Shown here: positions 1 to 4,536 of the stretch, in pieces
Numbering within the stretch: the first letter of the stretch is position 1
Layout of the letters: every line of letters starts with the position of its first letter
Assembly: GCA_937902605.1 (NCBI GenBank)
Contig: CALFNC010000440.1
Coordinates: 1 to 5,577 of the forward strand
DNA from: an uncultured Acidobacteriota bacterium
Lineage (GTDB): Bacteria > Acidobacteriota > Thermoanaerobaculia > UBA5066
DNA: 5,577 bases
Direction: 5' to 3'
Made by a program: the position numbers and the translations under genes
Notes under the pieces: model-generated
The model's input: only the letters and a program-made list of their open reading frames with translations
What the model was told of the DNA's origin: nothing
Database searches by the model: none

Positions 1-187
1 CCGAGTCGAGCCGCAGGGCCTCGACGATCCGGGAGAGCGGCTCACGGGCCAGCGAGAGGGTGAAGATCTCGTCGGCCCATAGGGGCTTTTCGAAACAGAG
101 TGCGAATCGGACAGCCAGCCCGGCCAGGATGCAGAGGGCCGGCAGCCAGGGAACGCGGAAGCGCCAAGGACCCCCTCCCGCGTCCAT
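1..187 (-). CDS. Membrane glycosyltransferase, GT-C fold (ArnT/PMT, GT39/GT83-like), N-terminal fragment
   Basis: The first 62 codons are visible; the gene continues beyond the left edge. It starts with ATG at 187, 22 nt after the proS stop, with a weak GAGG ribosome site at 198-201 (10 nt spacing). The short spacing implies co-transcription with proS. Residues 13-32 form a hydrophobic membrane helix, followed by the motif L-W-A-D-E-I-F-T-L (residues 36-44) and then L-A-R-E-P-L-S-R-I-V. From family knowledge, a first TM helix followed by W-x-D-E in the first periplasmic loop is the signature of polyprenyl-phosphate-sugar dependent GT-C transferases, with the acidic pair near the catalytic site. 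Such enzymes move a sugar from a lipid carrier onto lipid A, protein or another acceptor outside the inner membrane. The acceptor cannot be told from this fragment. The call rests on one helix plus one motif, so the family is likely but the subfamily is open. Confidence 0.7.
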   Translation of the reverse strand, partial: MDAGGGPWRFRVPWLPALCILAGLAVRFALCFEKPLWADEIFTLSLAREPLSRIVEALRLDS

Positions 188-209
188 CGTCCGCTCGCCT
201 CGTCGCTCC

Positions 210-1985
210 CTACGCGAAGACGGCCAAGGTCCGGGCGCCCGCCGCGAGCGTCGCCTTCACGATCTCGACGACCTTCGCGACCGGGACGACCTCCGCCTTC
301 TTCTCGCGCCGGGTCGAGACCTCGACGCCCCCCTTTGCAAGCGCCTTCGCCCCAACCACGATCCGGACGGGGAAGCCGATCAGGTCGGCGTCCTTGAACT
401 TGACGCCGGGCCGCTCGTCGCGGTCGTCGTACAAGACTTCGACGCCGGCGGTCTTCAACGACTCGTATAGCTCGTCCGCCGCCCTCTGGACCTCGGCGTC
501 GCGCTGCAACGAGAGGAGGGCGCACTGGTACGGCGCGAGGGCGACCGGCCAGACGATGCCGTCGTCGTCGTGGCTCTGCTCCACCGCGGCCGCGAGCGTC
601 CGGCCGACGCCGAGGCCGTAGCAACCCATCATCAGCGGGATCATCTTCTGCGCCTGGTCCGCGACCTCGCACTTCATCGCCTCGGAGTACTTCGCTCCGA
701 GCTTGAAGATGTGCCCCACCTCGATGCCCCGCTTGATCCTCAGGGTCCCCTTCCCGGTCGGGGAGGGGTCTCCCTCGCGGGCGGTCGCCACCTCGACGAC
801 GCCGGCGGCCTTCAGGTCCCGCTTCACCGAGAGGTTCGAGTGGTGGAGCCCCTCGGCATTCGCGCCGCAGAAGACGTTCCGCGCGTTCTCCATCGACCGG
901 TCGAGGTAGATCGGGACCTCACTCTGTCCGTCCGGGGCCTTCAGGCCGATCGGGCCGACGAAGCCGGGACGGCAGCCGGCGATCGATGGCAGGAACTTCT
1001 CGTCGAGCAGCTTCGCGTGCATGACACCGAGCGCCTTCGGAAGTTTCACCTCGTTGATGTCGAGGTCGCCCCGGATGAGGACCGCGACCACCCGAACGCC
1101 TCCCGCGGCGTCGATGGTCTCGTACAGCATCGTCTTCGTGATCCGTGTGACGTCGGTCTTCAGGTGGCGCGCCTGGTCCTCGCAGGTGATGAGGCCGGGC
1201 GTCGGGGAGTCCGCCTTGCCGAACGGCCTGGCCTCCTCGCCGGCCCACGGCTCTGCGAGCGGTGCGGTGACCGCCTTCTCGATGTTCGCCCCATAGTCGC
1301 CGGCATCCGAGAAAACGAGGGCGTCCTCACCGGTGTCGGCCACGACCATGAACTCCTCAGACGCCGCTCCCCCGATCGCCCCCGAGTCGGCCTGGACGAG
1401 AGCGTACTCGAGCCCGCACCGCTCGAAGATCCGGCGGTAGGCCGTCTCCATCTTCTCGTAGTGGCGGTCTAGCCCCTTCTGGTCGACGTCGAACGAGTAG
1501 GCGTCCTTCATCAGGAACTCGCGTCCCCGGAGGAGGCCGAATCGCGGGCGGATCTCGTCGCGGAACTTCGTCCGGATCTGGTAGAGGTTGAACGGTAGCT
1601 GCCGCCACGATGTGACCGACCGGCGGACGAGGTCGGTGATCGCCTCCTCGGCGGTCGGCGCAAGGGCGAACTCGCCCGACTTCCGGTCCTCGAGGTGGAA
1701 GAGGATCCCGTCGTCGATGTAGCGCTGCCACCGGCCCGACTCGACCCAGAGCTCCTTCGGCTGGAGGATCGGCAGGTCGACTTCCTGGGCGCCCGTCGCG
1801 TCCATCTCCTCCCGGACGATCTCAATCAGCTTCCGGAGCGACCGGAAGCCGAGGGGCGTGTAGGAGTAGATCCCGGCGGCCAGCTTCTGGATCATCCCTG
1901 CGCGGGAAAGGAGCCGGTGGGAGACCACCTCGGCGTCGCCGGGGGCCTCGCGCAGCGTGACGTGAAACGACTGAGACCAGCGCAT
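210..1985 (-). CDS. proS: Prolyl-tRNA synthetase, bacterial type with editing domain
   Basis: Cytoplasmic class II aminoacyl-tRNA synthetase that charges tRNA-Pro with proline using ATP. From ATG at 1985 it is 591 aa, close to E. coli ProS (572). The N-terminus M-R-W-S-Q-S-F aligns with the usual M-R-x-S-Q start, so I prefer this ATG. An in-frame GTG at 2030 would add 15 atypical residues. Neither start has a clear Shine-Dalgarno. Visible landmarks: TAEE (111-114) in the proline pocket; motif 2, F-R-D-E-I-R-P-R-F-G (141-150); an inserted YbaK-like editing domain (about 225-410) with the loop G-F-V-G-P (341-345) and K284, which probably matches the E. coli editing-site lysine; motif 3, G-L-G-V-G-R-T (457-463). 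The C-terminal anticodon-binding domain carries D-D-R-D-E-R-P-G (520-527). The inserted domain marks the bacterial long form that clears misacylated Ala-tRNA-Pro. A glycosyltransferase gene follows after 22 nt. The gene looks intact. Confidence 0.97.
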   Translation of the reverse strand: MRWSQSFHVTLREAPGDAEVVSHRLLSRAGMIQKLAAGIYSYTPLGFRSLRKLIEIVREEMDATGAQEVDLPILQPKELWVESGRWQRYIDDGILFHLEDRKSGEFALAPTAEEAITDLVRRSVTSWRQLPFNLYQIRTKFRDEIRPRFGLLRGREFLMKDAYSFDVDQKGLDRHYEKMETAYRRIFERCGLEYALVQADSGAIGGAASEEFMVVADTGEDALVFSDAGDYGANIEKAVTAPLAEPWAGEEARPFGKADSPTPGLITCEDQARHLKTDVTRITKTMLYETIDAAGGVRVVAVLIRGDLDINEVKLPKALGVMHAKLLDEKFLPSIAGCRPGFVGPIGLKAPDGQSEVPIYLDRSMENARNVFCGANAEGLHHSNLSVKRDLKAAGVVEVATAREGDPSPTGKGTLRIKRGIEVGHIFKLGAKYSEAMKCEVADQAQKMIPLMMGCYGLGVGRTLAAAVEQSHDDDGIVWPVALAPYQCALLSLQRDAEVQRAADELYESLKTAGVEVLYDDRDERPGVKFKDADLIGFPVRIVVGAKALAKGGVEVSTRREKKAEVVPVAKVVEIVKATLAAGARTLAVFA

Positions 1986-2008
1986 AAGGGCGCGAGGATA
2001 CCGCAGAA

Positions 2009-2025
2009 GGCCGCTCGAGGCGGCC
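2009..2025. repeat. Inverted repeat upstream of proS
   Basis: GGCCGC - TCGAG - GCGGCC: perfect 6-bp arms around a 5-nt spacer, 24 bp upstream of the preferred proS ATG. It could act as an operator for the divergent TetR protein or as a hairpin in a proS leader. In DNA this GC-rich, a 6-bp palindrome can also arise by chance, and part of it falls inside the alternative GTG-initiated reading frame. Confidence 0.35.
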
Positions 2026-2063
2026 CCCACCGACCGGCGGGCAAGCCGGGGCGCCGCGCCACC

Positions 2064-2092
2064 TTGACCCCGCCCCCAGGGGCCTTTACGCT
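2064..2092 (+). promoter_or_regulatory. Possible sigma-70 promoter of the TetR gene
   Basis: TTGACC at 2064-2069 (5 of 6 matches to TTGACA), a 17-nt spacer, then TACGCT at 2087-2092 (matches at the three most conserved positions of TATAAT). Transcription would begin near 2099, giving a leader of about 15 nt before the TTG start codon at 2114. The spacer contains the odd palindrome CCCC-A-GGGG (2074-2082), a possible self-operator. Spacing and position are good, but the -10 is weak. Confidence 0.35.
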
Positions 2093-2113
2093 CTCTCCGG
2101 GGGGCACTCGATC

Positions 2114-2740
2114 TTGAAACTGAAACAGGGGGAGAAGTCGGAGCGAAGCCGTGCCGCGATCCTCGACGCGGCCCTCCGGCTCTTTTCGAAACAGGGCTAT
2201 CGCGGAACCAGCATCCGGGAGATCGCCGAGGGGGCGGGCATCTCCACAGGAAACGTCTACCACCACTTCCCCGACAAGGAAGCGCTCTTCCGCACGCTGC
2301 TCGACCAGTATTGGACGGCGATCGACAGCCCCGACTTCCCGTTCAACCGGGCGCTTGCGGCCGGAGCCTTTCCGCACGACCTCGAGGCGCTGGCCAGGGC
2401 GGCCGAGGAGAGCGTCCAGGCGTACCGCCAGCACGTGGCCCTGATCTACGTCGACGTCGTGGAGTTCGACGGCACGCACATCCGGAAGTTCTACTCCGAG
2501 ATGTCGGGCCGTTTCGCGAGCTTTTTGAGACAGAAGTTTTCCGCGGGGTCGCTGGAGGACCAGCTCGCGCCGGGAGTAGACCCCACGACGGCGGTCATGC
2601 TGGCGAGCCGGATTTTCCTGCAATACTTCGCCGTCGAGATCCTCTTCGGCGTCCCCGACCAGATGGGGAAGGGGTCCTCGTCCGTCATCGGCGAAATTTC
2701 TGGGATCCTTCGCAGCGGCATGCTCCGTCCCGCGCCGTGA
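2114..2740 (+). CDS. TetR/AcrR-family transcriptional repressor
   Basis: DNA-binding regulator of 208 aa, the usual length of the family. The N-terminal TetR domain is clear: a first helix with A-A-I-L-D-A-A-L-R-L-F (14-24) and the F-S-K-Q-G-Y-R-G-T-S turn. The helix-turn-helix follows, I-R-E-I-A-E-G-A-G-I-S (34-44), with the recognition helix and its signature T-G-N-V-Y-H-H-F (45-52) and then the P-D-K-E-A-L-F cap. The C-terminal ligand-binding and dimer domain (about 65-208) is helical; its ligand is not predictable. No ATG or GTG is available before the TetR domain in this frame, so I accept TTG at 2114; its ribosome site is poor (a G-run around 2099-2104). It is the only plus-strand gene here, divergent from proS and converging on the cytochrome operon. 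Autoregulation through the shared upstream region is typical for the family. Control of the neighbouring operon is possible, but nothing in the sequence shows it. Confidence 0.93.
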   Translation: MKLKQGEKSERSRAAILDAALRLFSKQGYRGTSIREIAEGAGISTGNVYHHFPDKEALFRTLLDQYWTAIDSPDFPFNRALAAGAFPHDLEALARAAEESVQAYRQHVALIYVDVVEFDGTHIRKFYSEMSGRFASFLRQKFSAGSLEDQLAPGVDPTTAVMLASRIFLQYFAVEILFGVPDQMGKGSSSVIGEISGILRSGMLRPAP

Positions 2741-2755
2741 CGCGGTAGCGCTCAC
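2737..2755. terminator. Small hairpin spanning two convergent stop codons
   Basis: GTGACGC (2737-2743), loop GGTA, then GCG-C-TCAC (2748-2755): a seven-pair stem with one bulged C. The plus-strand TGA of the TetR gene and the minus-strand TGA of the zinc-ribbon gene lie in opposite arms. With no T-run on either side it is not a standard intrinsic terminator. It could slow polymerase or protect both 3' ends, or simply reflect two matching gene ends (each reads GTGA). Confidence 0.2.
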
Positions 2756-3663
2756 CGCCCGGCCGGCACCTCCAGGCTGATCGGCTGGCGCAGAACCGCC
2801 GGGCTTCCTTCGAACGCCGGGAACGTCATCTTCGCCAGCGCGTCGCGGACACACTGGCCGACGGGTGAGGACGCGAGGTCGGGGCGGTCGAACGCGACCT
2901 TCGTGACGGTGCCGGTCGGGACGATGGTCAGTGACGCCACGATCGTCCCGAGCTTCGCCTCCGGGTCGCGCTTGACCTCGCTGACCGCGCAGAGACGGTA
3001 GAGCGGGCGAACGCGGATGAACGCCTCCTGGATCGCTCCCGGGTCGATGACGGTCGCGGCGTCCCGGACCGTCGGCTCCTTCTTCGCCGTGGTGACCGGA
3101 GTGGGCTTCGCTTCCGGCGTGCGGAGCTCCCTGATCTGGACGACAGGCGCCTGCTCCGGCGCCGGGACCGCCACCGCCGGTGAGGGCGCCGCAGCCTGAA
3201 CCGTCGGGACCGGGGCGATCGGCATCGCTGGAGGACCCTGCGTCACGGGCTTGAGGGTTTCCGGGCCTTCCGGCTTTGCCGAAAGCATCGGGCGGACGAA
3301 GACCGCGAAGACGACGGCCACCGCCGCGGCGACACCGAGCCCGAGGACGAGCGGGCTCAGCCCCTTCTTCTCCCGCACGCTGAGGACTAGCTCCGGGCCG
3401 GTCGACTTCAGCTCCGGAGCGGGCTCGATGGGGCGCGCGTCGGCCGGCGAGGACTCCACCGGCGGCGGCGGGGCGGCGACGGCCTCCTCGCTCTGGTCGG
3501 GCAGAAGCGAACCGGCCCGCCGGGCAATGTCTCCCGGGCCCCCGATGACGACGACCTCTCGCCCGCAGCTCTTGCAGGTGAAGGTCAGCCGTCCCCCCTG
3601 GACGTGGGCATCCGCGATGTCGGCCTTGTAATGGGCCCCGCAGAGTTCACATTCGAGTTGCAC
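2752..3663 (-). CDS. Zinc-ribbon, single-TM protein with AgmX/PglI (TonB-like) C-terminal domain
   Basis: 303 aa, GTG start at 3663 preceded by GGAAGG (3670-3675) at 6-nt spacing. Four parts are visible. An N-terminal zinc ribbon (MJ0042-like) has C5-x2-C8 and C30-x2-C33. An acidic, proline-rich linker follows, then one membrane helix (about 103-123), then a Pro/Ala-rich stretch (about 129-195) able to reach across the periplasm. The C-terminal domain (about 207-303) has C225 and C271 at the positions of the two conserved cysteines of AgmX/PglI domains, plus I-V-P-T-G-T-V-T-K-V (247-256) and a late F-P. The ribbon should face the cytoplasm and the tail the periplasm. Myxococcus GltJ (AgmX), of the gliding/focal-adhesion machinery, has a comparable zinc-finger, TM and TonB-like layout; this protein appears to lack the GYF domain of GltJ. 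It is the last gene of the operon, 21 nt after the thioredoxin-fold/TPR gene. A link between cytoplasm and periplasm is plausible; the exact role is unknown. Confidence 0.85.
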   Translation of the reverse strand: MQLECELCGAHYKADIADAHVQGGRLTFTCKSCGREVVVIGGPGDIARRAGSLLPDQSEEAVAAPPPPVESSPADARPIEPAPELKSTGPELVLSVREKKGLSPLVLGLGVAAAVAVVFAVFVRPMLSAKPEGPETLKPVTQGPPAMPIAPVPTVQAAAPSPAVAVPAPEQAPVVQIRELRTPEAKPTPVTTAKKEPTVRDAATVIDPGAIQEAFIRVRPLYRLCAVSEVKRDPEAKLGTIVASLTIVPTGTVTKVAFDRPDLASSPVGQCVRDALAKMTFPAFEGSPAVLRQPISLEVPAGR

Positions 3664-3669
3664 GGCTCG

Positions 3670-3675
3670 CCTTCC
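3670..3675 (-). promoter_or_regulatory. Ribosome binding site supporting a GTG start
   Basis: GGAAGG on the minus strand, 6 nt before the GTG at 3663. It decides the start of the zinc-ribbon protein, whose first zinc cysteine is already residue 5, so no later start would keep the domain. Confidence 0.7.
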
Positions 3676-3684
3676 GGTGGAGGA

Positions 3685-4524
3685 TCACTTCCCCTCGCAC
3701 CCCTTCTTCCCTTCGACAGCGCGCGCATCGGCAGGGTCCAGCTTCAGCGCCTGGTCGAACGCCGCTCTGGCCGCCTTGCAGTCGCCAGCGGCCGCCAGCG
3801 CGCTGCCCAGCATCGCGTGGGCCGCCGCCAGGCCCGGCGCCTTCTCGATCCCGATCTTCGCCTGCTCGACGGCCTTGTCGGGACTCCCCGCCTTCAGGTA
3901 CGCCTCGGCCATCTTCACGTGCCGCCCGGCCACGGACGCCTCCCCGCCGATCTTGGTGCTCGCGGGATTCTGGATGTTCTCGAAGTCGGCCTCGGTGATC
4001 TCCTTGATGACGAGCCGGATCCGGCCGTCCACCAGCTCGCAGAAGTTCAGCTTCGTGAAGGACTGGAACTGCACCAGCCTGTGGTCCTTGTCCGTGATCG
4101 CGACCGCGGGGAGCTGGGCGATGCCTAGCTCGACATAGAGGGCGTCCCCCGCGTCGACGAGGATCGGCATCGCGACGCCGGTCTCGGCCTGCGCGGCTTT
4201 GACCTGCTCCGCGGAGTACTTGTCCGAGACGATCCCCGTCCAGCGGACGGACTTGCCCGCGGTCCGCTTCTCGCAAGGGGCCAGCCCCTTCAGGGTCGCG
4301 ACGCTGGCGTCCTTGTCGGGGCGGAAGAAGACGAGCACGTTCGCCGCCTCGGGGCCCTGCGGCGTCCGCTTCCCGCCGCCCACGGCGGCGAGCTCAGGGT
4401 TCGAGATCACCGCGCCCATCGGCGTGTTGGCCGACGCTTCGCTCCCCTCCTCTCCGAGGGCGGACAGGGCCAGAAGGAGACAGACCGACGGGATACAGAA
4501 GGTCGTGCGCTGGTGGAGAAGCAT
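3685..4524 (-). CDS. Exported thioredoxin-fold/TPR protein lacking the CxxC active site
   Basis: 279 aa from ATG at 4524, with a perfect AGGAGG site 6 nt upstream. Residues 1-24 look like a Sec signal peptide (hydrophobic I-P-S-V-C-L-L-L-A-L, cleavage probably after A-L-G); C15 does not sit in a good lipobox. A thioredoxin/redoxin-like fold spans about 60-175: strand V-L-V-F-F (63-67), then R-P-D-K-D-A-S where an active enzyme has its CxxC or peroxidatic Cys, and L-P-A (138-140) at the cis-proline position followed by strand V-A-I-T-D. Cysteines remain only at 84 and 162 in this domain. Two TPR units follow (about 201-234 and 235-268, each ending near A-P or D-P). Family knowledge says TPRs bind partner proteins; together with the lost active site, this suggests a periplasmic binding or assembly factor instead of an oxidoreductase. 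It lies between the cytochrome and the zinc-ribbon gene, so the cytochrome or its apo form is an obvious candidate partner. Fold assignment is moderately sure, function unknown. Confidence 0.82.
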   Translation of the reverse strand: MLLHQRTTFCIPSVCLLLALSALGEEGSEASANTPMGAVISNPELAAVGGGKRTPQGPEAANVLVFFRPDKDASVATLKGLAPCEKRTAGKSVRWTGIVSDKYSAEQVKAAQAETGVAMPILVDAGDALYVELGIAQLPAVAITDKDHRLVQFQSFTKLNFCELVDGRIRLVIKEITEADFENIQNPASTKIGGEASVAGRHVKMAEAYLKAGSPDKAVEQAKIGIEKAPGLAAAHAMLGSALAAAGDCKAARAAFDQALKLDPADARAVEGKKGCEGK

Positions 4525-4530
4525 CGGGCG

Positions 4531-4536
4531 CCTCCT
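4531..4536 (-). promoter_or_regulatory. Consensus ribosome binding site overlapping the upstream stop codon
   Basis: AGGAGG on the minus strand, 6 nt before the ATG at 4524. The cytochrome's TAG stop (4535-4537) shares its A and G with this site (T-AGGAGG), so ribosomes ending on the cytochrome gene stop directly on the next initiation site. This supports translational coupling. Confidence 0.85.

Noticed and set aside
570..1472. Long plus-strand open frame (300 codons) opposite proS
   Set aside because: It lies entirely antisense to a well-supported proS, is Arg/Pro/Leu/Asp-rich with no recognisable domain, and is typical of antisense frames kept open by high GC codon use.
1986..2030. Fifteen-residue N-terminal extension of ProS from GTG 2030
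   Set aside because: The extra residues match nothing expected in ProS, while M-R-W-S-Q at 1985 fits the family start; there is no ribosome site for the GTG.
1892..2854. Minus-strand open frame (320 codons) across the TetR gene, the intergenic region and both neighbouring gene ends
   Set aside because: It overlaps three supported features on the wrong strand or frame, has low-complexity charged composition and no domain.
3604..4138. Two overlapping plus-strand frames opposite the thioredoxin-fold/TPR gene
   Set aside because: They are antisense to a gene with a signal peptide, a perfect ribosome site and TPRs; they have no domain or plausible start context of their own.
3647..4276. Minus-strand frame of 209 codons overlapping the TPR gene in another phase
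   Set aside because: It is almost entirely Arg/Gly/Asp, the product expected from a shifted reading of GC-rich coding DNA.
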